Assembly: GCA_016871335.1 (NCBI GenBank)
Contig: VFZF01000012.1
Coordinates: forward strand, 48,001-112,000
DNA: 64,000 nt
Source of the DNA: Acidimicrobiia bacterium
Lineage (GTDB): Bacteria > Acidobacteriota > Vicinamibacteria > Vicinamibacterales > SCN-69-37
Direction: 5' to 3'
Shown: positions 52,517-60,215 of the stretch, piece by piece
Numbering within the stretch: position 1 is the stretch's first letter
Layout: each line of letters opens with the position of its first letter
The notes under the pieces: model-generated
Seen by the model: only the letters and a program-made list of their open reading frames with translations
Told to the model about the DNA's origin: nothing
Database searches by the model: none
Position numbers and translations under genes: made by a program

Positions 52517-53391
52517 TGTTCGTCAGGTCCTGCGTCTGGGGAATCCGCGCCACCCTCGGCCACCCACTCCGAAGTCTCCGCGTCCTCGGGCGCGCCGGCA
52601 TTCGGCGCGCCGCCCTGCTCCGCCATGTTCTGTCCCGGGCGGCGCCGACGCCGCCGGCGCCGGCGGCGGCGTTCGGCATCACCCGCCGCGGAGCCTTCCG
52701 TCGAAGGAACAGGCGCGTCTCCGGAGGAGACATCCGCTCCCGGGGCCACGCCTGCGGCAGACGCGGGCAACGCCGCAGCCGCCGCGGCCTGCGGAGGACG
52801 CTGGGCCGGCGGTTGTTGCCGTTGCGGCGGACGATATTGGACGACACTCTCGAGGGCGCGCCCGCGCCGTTCGTCGAAGTCCATGCGGCTCGACAGCGAT
52901 TCCGCGCGCATCTTGAGGTTGTGCACTTCGATCCCGAGACGCGTGACTTCCAGGGCCAGGTTGTGCACGAGCTCGTAATAGAGCGGGTCCATTTCCTCGC
53001 GGATGCGGAAGCGCCGGTGGAATTCCTCGTTCACCTTGGCCTGGATGTGCAGCGCCGCGCCGATTGGCTGCGGGTTCATGAACAACTTGAGAATCGGGTT
53101 CAGCAACCGGCGGATGGTCCGAAGGAGTCCACGGTGCGTGTCGTAGATGGTGCTGTCCTCAAACGAGTAGTTGGGCGGCGCGGCGCTCACCGTCCGCTTG
53201 CGCCTGAACTGCTCGACGAGATCGGAGCGCACACCCTTCGGATCGAGGAACTGCTCGAGCTTGGCGCTGGCGAGGGCCTGCACGTCCGCCTCGGTGTAAT
53301 CCACGCCGCGCTTCTCGCGGATGCGGGCGCGGATCTGACGCATGATGGCCTCGACGTCAACCGCGTCGGCCTTGACCTGAAAATCACTCAT
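52513..53391 (-). CDS. Helical protein with poly-Arg C-terminal region, linked to the glycosyltransferase operon
   Basis: 292 residues, no recognised family. N-terminal part: VEAIMRQIRARIREKRGVDY, then LEQFLDPKGVRSDLVEQFRR; a long alpha-rich stretch at about 75-175 (LLRTIRRLLNPILKLFMNPQ, HIQAKVNEEFHRRFRIREEM, LVHNLALEVTRLGIEVHNLK) is heptad-like. A Pro/Gln-rich linker (RPPQRQQPPAQRPPQ) and an Ala-rich patch lead to a run of eleven Arg in a row (residues about 242-252), then an acidic end. The start matches the N-terminal pattern of proteins in O-antigen gene clusters that may sit at the membrane. It may be a scaffold for the transferases; this is inference. Confidence 0.6.
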   Translation of the reverse strand: MSDFQVKADAVDVEAIMRQIRARIREKRGVDYTEADVQALASAKLEQFLDPKGVRSDLVEQFRRKRTVSAAPPNYSFEDSTIYDTHRGLLRTIRRLLNPILKLFMNPQPIGAALHIQAKVNEEFHRRFRIREEMDPLYYELVHNLALEVTRLGIEVHNLKMRAESLSSRMDFDERRGRALESVVQYRPPQRQQPPAQRPPQAAAAAALPASAAGVAPGADVSSGDAPVPSTEGSAAGDAERRRRRRRRRRRPGQNMAEQGGAPNAGAPEDAETSEWVAEGGADSPDAGPDEQ

Positions 53392-53422
53392 AACTGCACA
53401 CCTTTTGACCCCCGGCCGGACG

Positions 53423-54322
53423 TCAGCGCCACGGCCCGTAAATCAGCACGGCCACCGTGACCACCCAGAGGGCGACACACGCGAGAATCGGCCGATCCTG
53501 AAGCAGCGTTTCCGACGGGTCGGCCCCGCCATCGCGCTGGTGGATGAGAAAGAGATACCGGAAGATGCCGTACAGCAGGAACGGCATCGTGAACAACAGA
53601 CGGTCGGTGCCGAACTTGGCCACCGTTTCGGGACTGATCGTGTAGAACGCGTACGCCAGCAGCGTGGACGCGGCCACGATGCTGATCAACTGATCGAGCA
53701 GTTGCGGACTGTAGTCGGCCAGGCTGCGACGATGTCCCGCGCCCCCGTCGGCCAGTGCCACCAGCTCAGCGCGGCGTTTGCTGAGCGCGAGGAACAGCGC
53801 GCCCAACAGCGTGAGCACCAGCAACCAGTGGCTGATCGCGACATGAATCGCCACGGTGCCGGCCACCGCACGCAACACAAATCCTGAGGCGATGGTCAGC
53901 ACGTCGATGATGGCGTGGTGTTTGAGCGAGATCGAATACCCGGTCAGCAACGTGACGTATCCGGACGAGACAACGAAGAACACGGGGTCGAGCCACCAGG
54001 CGACGCCCAGGGCCACCACAGTGAGAATGACAGCCGTGCGGATCGCGGCCTGCGGAGACACGTCACCGGCGGCGATGGGACGGCGGGACTTGCTGGGATG
54101 GAGACGGTCGGCGTCCGCGTCGCGCACATCGTTGACCAGATACACGACACCCGACAGCGCGCAGAAGACCGCGAAGGCGAGGCCCGCCGCGAGCACCGAC
54201 GCCGGATCGAGCAACTTGCCGCCGAAGATGAGGCCTGCGAACAAAATCAGATTCTTGGTCCACTGCGCAGGACGCAGTGAAACGAACAAGGCCACAGCCC
54301 GCGACCGGGTGGAAACAGACAT
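53423..54322 (-). CDS. UbiA-family prenyltransferase (decaprenyl-phosphate phosphoribosyltransferase-like)
   Basis: 299 residues with about eight to nine transmembrane helices. The N-terminal SLRPAQWTKNLILFAGLIFG and the first Asp motif NDVRDADADRLHP (N-D-x-x-D-x-x-x-D) with RRPIAAGDVS are those of the Rv3806c-type subfamily, which puts phosphoribose on polyprenyl phosphate. The second site is YSISLKHHAIIDVLTIASGF. A product such as polyprenyl-phosphate pentose would be a lipid-linked sugar donor for the downstream glycosyltransferases. Gap to the next gene is 31 bp. No partner reductase (DprE1/DprE2 type) is visible in the window. Confidence 0.8.
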   Translation of the reverse strand: MSVSTRSRAVALFVSLRPAQWTKNLILFAGLIFGGKLLDPASVLAAGLAFAVFCALSGVVYLVNDVRDADADRLHPSKSRRPIAAGDVSPQAAIRTAVILTVVALGVAWWLDPVFFVVSSGYVTLLTGYSISLKHHAIIDVLTIASGFVLRAVAGTVAIHVAISHWLLVLTLLGALFLALSKRRAELVALADGGAGHRRSLADYSPQLLDQLISIVAASTLLAYAFYTISPETVAKFGTDRLLFTMPFLLYGIFRYLFLIHQRDGGADPSETLLQDRPILACVALWVVTVAVLIYGPWR

Positions 54323-54383
54323 TGCGATGCGAGGAGCCGGGCAGGCCCGTTGGCCCGCCCGGCCGTCGACTCGATGATTCCGG

Positions 54384-54722
54384 CTAGGAGTAACTCTTGA
54401 GCGCGTCCTGCTCGACGTCGAACGTTTCGAACACCGTGAGCAGTTTCGTGATCATCAAGAGGTCCGTGATGCGCTTGGTCAGATTCACCAGCTTGAGCTG
54501 ACCGCCCTGCCGGCTGACCGTGGTGTACGTCCGCACGATTTCACCGAGACCCGCGCTGTCAATGTAGGGGACATCCGCGAGATTCAGCAGAATGCGCTTC
54601 TTGTTCTGGAGGATCAACGAGTTGACCTTGTCCTTCAGGACCTCATCGCCCTCACCGAGGGTGATCTTGCCCTTCAGGTCGAGAATCATGACCTCGCCCA
54701 CCTGTCGTTCCTCGATCTGCAT
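54384..54722 (-). CDS. STAS-domain protein (anti-sigma factor antagonist-like)
   Basis: 112 residues, a single STAS domain. It has VMILDLKGKITLGEGDEVLK at the N-terminus and the conserved loop DVPYIDSAGLGEIVRTY with the Ser that a partner kinase phosphorylates. TKRITDLLMITKLLTVFET is the typical end. The partner kinase or phosphatase is not in the window. Leader SD AGAGGAG precedes ATG 54722. It lies between rpsU and the glycan operon on the same strand. Confidence 0.85.
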   Translation of the reverse strand: MQIEERQVGEVMILDLKGKITLGEGDEVLKDKVNSLILQNKKRILLNLADVPYIDSAGLGEIVRTYTTVSRQGGQLKLVNLTKRITDLLMITKLLTVFETFDVEQDALKSYS

Positions 54723-54853
54723 GCCAACTCCTCTGCCCGGCCGTCGCCGGCCTGCTGACGGCCGGTCGGCGTGGTATTCGGGGAAAATTTCCAGCTGTAG
54801 TGTAGTGGGTCAGGGGGTCCCGGTCTAGTAAAAGCCGAGAACCCCCGCCACAA

Positions 54854-55051
54854 CTACTCGACGTCCCGGCGCTGCTTCTTGCGGGAGCGTTTGCGGGCGA
54901 GCGCCTGCTTGACGCGACGCTTGTCACCGGGCTTCAGGTAGAAGGAGTGTTTCTTGATGTCCTTGATGATGTCTTCCTGCTGCACCTTCCGCTTGAAGCG
55001 GCGCAAGGCACTCTCGATGGACTCACCATCCTGAATTCTGACTTCTGCCAT
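54854..55051 (-). CDS. rpsU: 30S ribosomal protein S21
   Basis: 65 residues: MAEVRIQDGESIESALRRFK, RKVQQEDIIKDIKKHSFYLK, and a basic end (RKRSRKKQRRDVE). This is the usual S21 of the small subunit, near the 3' end of 16S rRNA where initiation is set. ATG 55051 is preceded by a GGAGGGGG ribosome site. In-frame codons above are ignored because the normal S21 N-terminus is MAEV. Having S21, which is linked to SD recognition in some bacteria, sits oddly beside many leaderless genes. Confidence 0.92.
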   Translation of the reverse strand: MAEVRIQDGESIESALRRFKRKVQQEDIIKDIKKHSFYLKPGDKRRVKQALARKRSRKKQRRDVE

Positions 55052-55141
55052 GACTGAACACCCCCTCCCCGACTGGATTCTGTGCCTGCCAATCAACCTG
55101 GACACGGCCGGGTCGGGCGAGCAACACGTTAGGGTATCACG

Positions 55142-55147
55142 TAGAAT
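55142..55147 (+). promoter_or_regulatory. TAGAAT -10, 9 nt before purD ATG 55157
   Basis: TAGAAT-N9-ATG, no ribosome site. Predicts leaderless purD, as at many other starts here. Confidence 0.45.
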
Positions 55148-55156
55148 CGACAGTTC

Positions 55157-56428
55157 ATGCAGCTCCTGATTGTTGGAAGTGGCGCGCGGGAACACGCCCT
55201 GGCATGGCGGTTGGCCCAGGATCCGGGCGTTTCTGGGGTCCTGTGCGTTCCCGGGAACCCGGGGATGGCCTCATTCGTCCGCTGTCTCCCCGGGAACGTG
55301 ACCGATTCCGAGGCTCTTCTGGCCCTGGTCGAACGGGAACAGGTGGATTTGACCGTCGTCGGGCCCGAAGCCGCCCTGGACGCCGGGCTGGCAGACCTCC
55401 TTCGCGCCCGCGGCCACGCGATCGTCGGGCCGGTGCGACGAGCCGCCGCCCTGGAAACCTCCAAGGCCTTCTCCAAGCGGTTCATGGCCGACGCCGGAAT
55501 TCCCACCGCACGATTCCTGGCCTGCGACACGCTCGAGTCAGCGCTGGCCGCTGTCGCCGGTGGCACATTCGGTTTCCCGGTGGTCGTCAAAGCCGACGGC
55601 CTCGCTGGTGGCAAGGGCGTCGTCATCGCCTCCGAGCGGACTGAAGCCGAAGCGGCCGTCAGGGCCGCAATGGTCGACCGGCAGTTCGGCGATGCCGGGT
55701 CGACTCTGGTGATCGAGGAGTGCTTGACCGGACCCGAAGTCTCATTTTTTGTGCTGGCCGATGGCCGCCGCGCGATTCCCATCGGCAGCGCCCAGGACCA
55801 CAAACGTGTGTTCGACGATGACTGTGGACCCAACACGGGCGGGATGGGCGCCTTTGCCCCGAGTCCGCTGATGACGCCGGCACTTGAGGCCGAGGTCATG
55901 CGCACCATCGTCCAACCCGTGCTGGATGGCCTGTCCGACGATGGGGGATACCGCGGATTTCTGTATGTGAGCCTCATGCTCACGTCGGCTGGTCCAAAGG
56001 TGATTGAGTTCAATGTGCGGTTCGGCGATCCCGAGACCCAGGTGGTGTGGCCGCTGCTCGGGGGCAACGTGACCGAGGTGCTGCATGCGGCCGCTCTCGG
56101 CGATCTGGGCGCGCGAACCATTCCGATGCGGCCCGGTGCGTGTGTTGGCGTGGTGCTGGCTGCGCAGGGGTATCCGGCCAATCCCGTCACAGGGCACCCC
56201 ATTACCGGTGCCGATGCCGACTTCGGACCGGACGTTACGGTGTTCCATGCCGGAACCGCGGTGCGCGACGGGCACCTTGTGACGGCCGGTGGGCGCGTGC
56301 TCACCGTCGTGGGCCGGGGCGCCGATCATGCGGCCGCGATGCGGAAATCCTACGAGGCCGTGACGAGGATTTCGTTTGACGGGATGCAGTTCCGCCGTGA
56401 CATCGGCAAAAAAGCTCTGGTAGTCTGA
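55157..56428 (+). CDS. purD: Phosphoribosylamine-glycine ligase (GARS)
   Basis: 423 residues, standard length. It joins 5-phosphoribosylamine and glycine with ATP (second step of purine synthesis). MQLLIVGSGAREHALAWRLA is the classic start. ATP-grasp core: FPVVVKADGLAGGKGVVIA, EECLTGPEVSFFVLADG, DHKRVFDDDCGPNTGGMGAF, KVIEFNVRFGDPETQVV. purE follows after 7 bp. It is divergent from rpsU. Confidence 0.96.
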   Translation: MQLLIVGSGAREHALAWRLAQDPGVSGVLCVPGNPGMASFVRCLPGNVTDSEALLALVEREQVDLTVVGPEAALDAGLADLLRARGHAIVGPVRRAAALETSKAFSKRFMADAGIPTARFLACDTLESALAAVAGGTFGFPVVVKADGLAGGKGVVIASERTEAEAAVRAAMVDRQFGDAGSTLVIEECLTGPEVSFFVLADGRRAIPIGSAQDHKRVFDDDCGPNTGGMGAFAPSPLMTPALEAEVMRTIVQPVLDGLSDDGGYRGFLYVSLMLTSAGPKVIEFNVRFGDPETQVVWPLLGGNVTEVLHAAALGDLGARTIPMRPGACVGVVLAAQGYPANPVTGHPITGADADFGPDVTVFHAGTAVRDGHLVTAGGRVLTVVGRGADHAAAMRKSYEAVTRISFDGMQFRRDIGKKALVV

Positions 56429-56435
56429 GACCGCT

Positions 56436-56933
56436 ATGGCACTGGACGTGTTGATCCTCATGGGCTCCGACTCCGACGCGGACGTGATGTCTGCTGCAGG
56501 GGCGGCACTGAACGAGTTTGGTCTGACCTGGGAGATGACGGTGGCCTCGGCGCATCGCTCCCCAGCTCGCGTGCTGCGGTTGATCGAGGACGCGCATACC
56601 CGGGGCGTCAAGGTCTTCATCGTCGGAGCCGGCGCTGCGGCGCATCTGGCCGGCGTGGTGGCGGCACATACGCCTCGCCCCGTGGTGGGTGTGCCGATTG
56701 ACTCCTCCGCGCTGAAGGGGATGGACGCGCTGTTGTCCACCGTGCAGATGCCGCCGGGAGTCCCCGTGGCGACCGTGGCGATCGGCAAGCCGGGTGCGAC
56801 CAACGCGGGTATCCTCGCCGCGCAGATGATCGCCCTCGGCAACGCGGGTGTAGCGGGCAAGGTGACCGCCTACAAGGCGGGGCTCGAAGCCAAAGTCGAA
56901 GCCGCCGCCGCGCGACTCGCCGGCCGCAAGTAG
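56436..56933 (+). CDS. purE: 5-(carboxyamino)imidazole ribonucleotide mutase, class I PurE
   Basis: 165 residues, the class I size. It moves the carboxyl group of N5-CAIR to give CAIR. LILMGSDSDADVMSAAGAAL, VASAHRSPARVL (H is catalytic), IVGAGAAAHLAGVVAAHTPR and VPIDSSALKGMDALLSTVQM are all canonical. Class I PurE needs PurK; purK is not in this window. Ends 2 bp before the convergent FkbM gene. Confidence 0.96.
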   Translation: MALDVLILMGSDSDADVMSAAGAALNEFGLTWEMTVASAHRSPARVLRLIEDAHTRGVKVFIVGAGAAAHLAGVVAAHTPRPVVGVPIDSSALKGMDALLSTVQMPPGVPVATVAIGKPGATNAGILAAQMIALGNAGVAGKVTAYKAGLEAKVEAAAARLAGRK

Positions 56934-56935
56934 CG

Positions 56936-57796
56936 TTACATCAAGTGTGAGAGGTGCTGGACGCGGTGCCAGCGACCGGCACACTGGCCTCGCAGCAACG
57001 CGAGGTCGGTGTGTGCCCCATCAAGGGTTCCCAGATCTGCGATCTCGACAAAGCCGTTGCGCACGTCGAGAATTGTGTCGAACTCGTGACGACGCAGCTC
57101 ATCAAACAGCCGCCGGTCATTGACCTCGATCAGCACACTCTCAAGTGCGCGGGTCGAAAGTGCGTTGTATGCGCCGCGGAGGGCCCGCGCTGCGTGACCT
57201 TCGAGGTCGAGCTTCGCGAGCGCGACCGGGCGACCCACAGCATCGACGATCGTATCCATCGTGGTCGTGGGTACCACCCGCGGCGTCCAACCCGGGTGGG
57301 GTTCCAGCGATACGAAACCGAGACCCCACCCGTCAGGAATATCTTCTGGCGGCAGATAAAACTCCGCGGAGCCCACTTCGTCGCTGAGCGCGTGATGGCG
57401 CACCTCAATCACCGGGGCGTTCAAGTGGGCTTGTGTCGCGAGCTGCGCGTGGAGGCGCGCGTCAGGTTCGATCGCAATCACACGACCTGACGGGCCAACA
57501 CGCCCAGCAGCACAGCATGAGTAAAAACCACAGTTGGCGCCGCCATCGATGAATACGTCGCCCGGCGCCAGCAGATGCGACACCAACCAGGCCGATCGCC
57601 TCTCGAAGGCCTCCGCCAGCATCAGTCGCTGCCAATGGAGAGCCGTATTGATCTGCATACGGCCGCTCGTGCTCAGTGTGATCTCCAGCTCGCCGGGTGC
57701 AAGCCAATGGGCCATCCGCTCCCACGCTGCGACCTTGCCTCGGTAGGGATACCGCCGCAGCCATCCCGCGACGTGTCGAGCGATCGCCGATTTCAC
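56936..57796 (-). CDS. FkbM-family methyltransferase
   Basis: 286 residues. The Rossmann motif I is DVFIDGGANCGFYSCCAAGR (near residue 80), then VIAIEPDARLHAQLATQAHL, and LAKLDLEGHAARALRGAYNA is the FkbM signature (K-x-D-x-E-G-x-E-x-x-x-L, here with H for the second E). LIEVNDRRLFDEL follows. The family O-methylates sugars or secondary hydroxyls; an acceptor cannot be told. ATGA overlap with rlmN means it is co-translated with an RNA-modification enzyme. Otherwise unrelated to the purine genes around it. Confidence 0.8.
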   Translation of the reverse strand: MKSAIARHVAGWLRRYPYRGKVAAWERMAHWLAPGELEITLSTSGRMQINTALHWQRLMLAEAFERRSAWLVSHLLAPGDVFIDGGANCGFYSCCAAGRVGPSGRVIAIEPDARLHAQLATQAHLNAPVIEVRHHALSDEVGSAEFYLPPEDIPDGWGLGFVSLEPHPGWTPRVVPTTTMDTIVDAVGRPVALAKLDLEGHAARALRGAYNALSTRALESVLIEVNDRRLFDELRRHEFDTILDVRNGFVEIADLGTLDGAHTDLALLRGQCAGRWHRVQHLSHLM

Positions 57797-58869
57797 ACCC
57801 GCGCCTCGGTGCCTTCTACAAGCAGTTGCCCGCAGGCCGCGCGAATGTCGCGGCCGCGGCTCTTGCGCACGGAGACGGTGACGCCATGATCCGCGAGGAT
57901 CCTGGCGAACGTGTTTACGCGTGTGTCCGACGGGCGAGTGTACGGGATCCCTGCTGCCTCGTTGAGCGGTAGCAAGTTCACCTTGCCGTGGATGCCATCG
58001 AGCAACCGCGCCAGTCGACGCGCATCGTCTGGCGTATCGTTGACCTCGTTGAGCATCACGTATTCAAACGTGATGCGTCCACGTCGGCGCCGTGGGAACG
58101 CACGGCAGGCGTCCATCAACTGGGTGAGCGAATACTTGCGATTGATGGGGACGAGCGCGTTTCGTTGCTCATCGGTCGTGGCGTGAAGAGAGAGCGCCAG
58201 GTTCGGCATGACCTCCTCCTGTGCGAGTTTTTCGATCGCGGGCACAAGGCCGACGGTCGAGAGTGTCACTCGGCGCGGCGCCACGGCCAGGCCCTGCGGA
58301 TCCGCGAGGATTCGCAGGGCTTTCATCGTTGCGTCGTAGTTGTGCAGCGGTTCGCCCATGCCCATCAGTACGATGTTGAACGGGGAGGTGCGCAGGTGGG
58401 TCTCGCGGGCCAGCACCCGAACCTGCCCGGCGATTTCGCCGGCGGTCAGATTCCGGATGAGCCCCATCTTTCCGGTGAGGCAGAACCCGCAGGCCATGGC
58501 GCATCCCACCTGTGTCGAGACACAGAACGTCTGGTTCGGGGTATCAGGGATGTAGACCGCCTCGATGTGCCGCCCGTCCGCGAGGCGAAGCAGGAACTTG
58601 GTGGTGCCGTCCGAAGATACCTGCTTGGTCTCGAGCGTGGGCTCGGAGATTCGCGCCTCCGTCTTCAGCCGCGCCCTCAGGGGGGCGGACAGATCCGTCA
58701 TCGCCTCGAAGGCCACCACGTCCCGTTGATGGAGCCACTGGAAGACCTGGCGCCCACGGAAGGCTGGTTCTCCTATGGCGACGAGGGCCGCCTCGAGTTC
58801 GAGGCGATCACACTCGGAAAAATCCTTCACGGGAGCCACATCGGAGCCTTGTTCCACGATACGCGTCAT
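57793..58869 (-). CDS. rlmN: 23S rRNA (adenine2503-C2)-methyltransferase
   Basis: About 358 residues from ATG 58869 (a GTG at 58893 adds 8). Radical-SAM Cys motif CAMACGFCLTG (C-x3-C-x2-C), NIVLMGMGEPLHNYD, LSLHATTDEQRN and EYVMLNEVNDTPDDA are classical. The C-terminal RKSRGRDIRAACGQL supplies the substrate-bound Cys. It methylates A2503 of 23S rRNA and A37 of some tRNAs. It is the upstream gene of the FkbM methyltransferase and is divergent from the M16 peptidase. Confidence 0.94.
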   Translation of the reverse strand: MTRIVEQGSDVAPVKDFSECDRLELEAALVAIGEPAFRGRQVFQWLHQRDVVAFEAMTDLSAPLRARLKTEARISEPTLETKQVSSDGTTKFLLRLADGRHIEAVYIPDTPNQTFCVSTQVGCAMACGFCLTGKMGLIRNLTAGEIAGQVRVLARETHLRTSPFNIVLMGMGEPLHNYDATMKALRILADPQGLAVAPRRVTLSTVGLVPAIEKLAQEEVMPNLALSLHATTDEQRNALVPINRKYSLTQLMDACRAFPRRRRGRITFEYVMLNEVNDTPDDARRLARLLDGIHGKVNLLPLNEAAGIPYTRPSDTRVNTFARILADHGVTVSVRKSRGRDIRAACGQLLVEGTEARV

Positions 58870-58946
58870 GGTATCATTTCGGCCTTGGGTCACTCCTGTA
58901 ACTTCAAGTCTGTGAACAACTTAACCAATTTTCTGGGGGCAGGTTC

Positions 58947-60215
58947 GTGGTGAGGGCGGAGACGCTGCCCTCGGGCCTTCGGCTCGTCACCGAATCAATC
59001 CCGCATGTGCGATCCGCGGCGATTGGTGTGTGGCTGACCCGCGGGTCCAGGCATGAATCCGATGCCGACAGCGGGATGGCCCACTTTGTCGAGCACATGT
59101 TGTTCAAGGGGACGCACACGCGGTCGGCACGTGACCTTGCGCAGCAAATCGATTCCATTGGTGGCCAGGTCGACGCGTTCACGTCGAAGGAGTACGCCGG
59201 CTATTACATCAAGGTGCTCGACGAGCACCTGCCGCTGGCGCTCGACATCCTGAGCGACATGTTGCTGCGCCCCGCCCTTGCGCCGGAGGAAGTGGCGCGC
59301 GAACAGGGCGTCGTGCTCGAAGAAATCAAGATGGTGGAGGATGCGCCGGACGATCTGGTGCACGAGATGTTTGCGCAGCACTTCTGGGCGCAGCATCCAC
59401 TGGGGCGCCCCATCCTCGGCACTGCCGAGACGGTGCAGGCCTTTTCCTCCGCCCGGCTGCGCGAGTTTTTCTCACGCACCTATGTGGCGTCGAATCTGGT
59501 GGTCGCGGCGGCCGGGCGTCTCGACCATGACCGGCTGCGTGACGACGTGGCGAAGGCCTTTGAGTCGTTGTCGTCGCCTGGCGAGGCGGCGTCCGGCGTG
59601 CCGCCGCACGTGACGCCCGGTGTCGTGACGCGCCGGAAGGACATCGAACAGAGCCACGTGTGTCTCGGCTCCCCGTCGGTCAGCCAGACGCACCACGATC
59701 GGCACGCAGCGCTGGTGTTGAACACCATCCTCGGCGGATCGATCAGTTCCCGTCTGTTCCAGCACATCCGTGAGGATCGTGGGCTGGCGTATGCCGTGTT
59801 CTCGAATCTCGCGACCTACAGCGATGCCGGCATGTTGTCGGTGTACGCCGGGTGTGCTGCCGACAAGGTCGAGGAAGTCGTCGCGCTGACGCTCGCGGAG
59901 CTCCGCACCCTGCGCCACGAGGCGGTTCCCGCCGACGAACTGCGTCGGGCGAAGGATCACCTGAAGGGCAGCGTGATGCTCGGGCTGGAGAACACCTCCA
60001 GCCGGATGTCGCATCTGGCCCGCCAGGAAATGTGTTTCGGGCGGCAGGTGACCTTCGATGAAATTCTGGCCAACATCGAGGCGGTCGGGGCCGACGACGT
60101 GTTACGCGTGGCTGGTGAGGTATTTCAGGACGGCGCCATTGCCGCAAGTGTGGTGGGGCCCGACGCTGCGCCGCCGCTGCGCGCGTCGCAATTGGTGATG
60201 GAGACGCACGCATGA
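58947..60215 (+). CDS. M16 family zinc metallopeptidase (processing-peptidase-like)
   Basis: 422 residues. The inverted zinc motif is HFVEHMLFKG (H-x-x-E-H), with the third ligand Glu downstream in EEIKMVEDAP. The N-terminal LPSGLRLVTESIPHVRSAAI and the later GGSISSRLFQHIREDRGLAY (substrate R-x-[KR]-G-L-A-Y) are typical. This is the single-domain bacterial beta-MPP-like type, acting on peptides in the cytoplasm. GTG 58947 follows a GGGGGCAGG ribosome site. Its stop overlaps purB (ATGA). Confidence 0.9.
   Translation: MVRAETLPSGLRLVTESIPHVRSAAIGVWLTRGSRHESDADSGMAHFVEHMLFKGTHTRSARDLAQQIDSIGGQVDAFTSKEYAGYYIKVLDEHLPLALDILSDMLLRPALAPEEVAREQGVVLEEIKMVEDAPDDLVHEMFAQHFWAQHPLGRPILGTAETVQAFSSARLREFFSRTYVASNLVVAAAGRLDHDRLRDDVAKAFESLSSPGEAASGVPPHVTPGVVTRRKDIEQSHVCLGSPSVSQTHHDRHAALVLNTILGGSISSRLFQHIREDRGLAYAVFSNLATYSDAGMLSVYAGCAADKVEEVVALTLAELRTLRHEAVPADELRRAKDHLKGSVMLGLENTSSRMSHLARQEMCFGRQVTFDEILANIEAVGADDVLRVAGEVFQDGAIAASVVGPDAAPPLRASQLVMETHA

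Noticed and set aside
54723..54853. A small RNA or riboswitch upstream of the STAS gene
   Set aside because: No strong stem, no conserved riboswitch landmark; only a short AT-rich patch that could hold a promoter.
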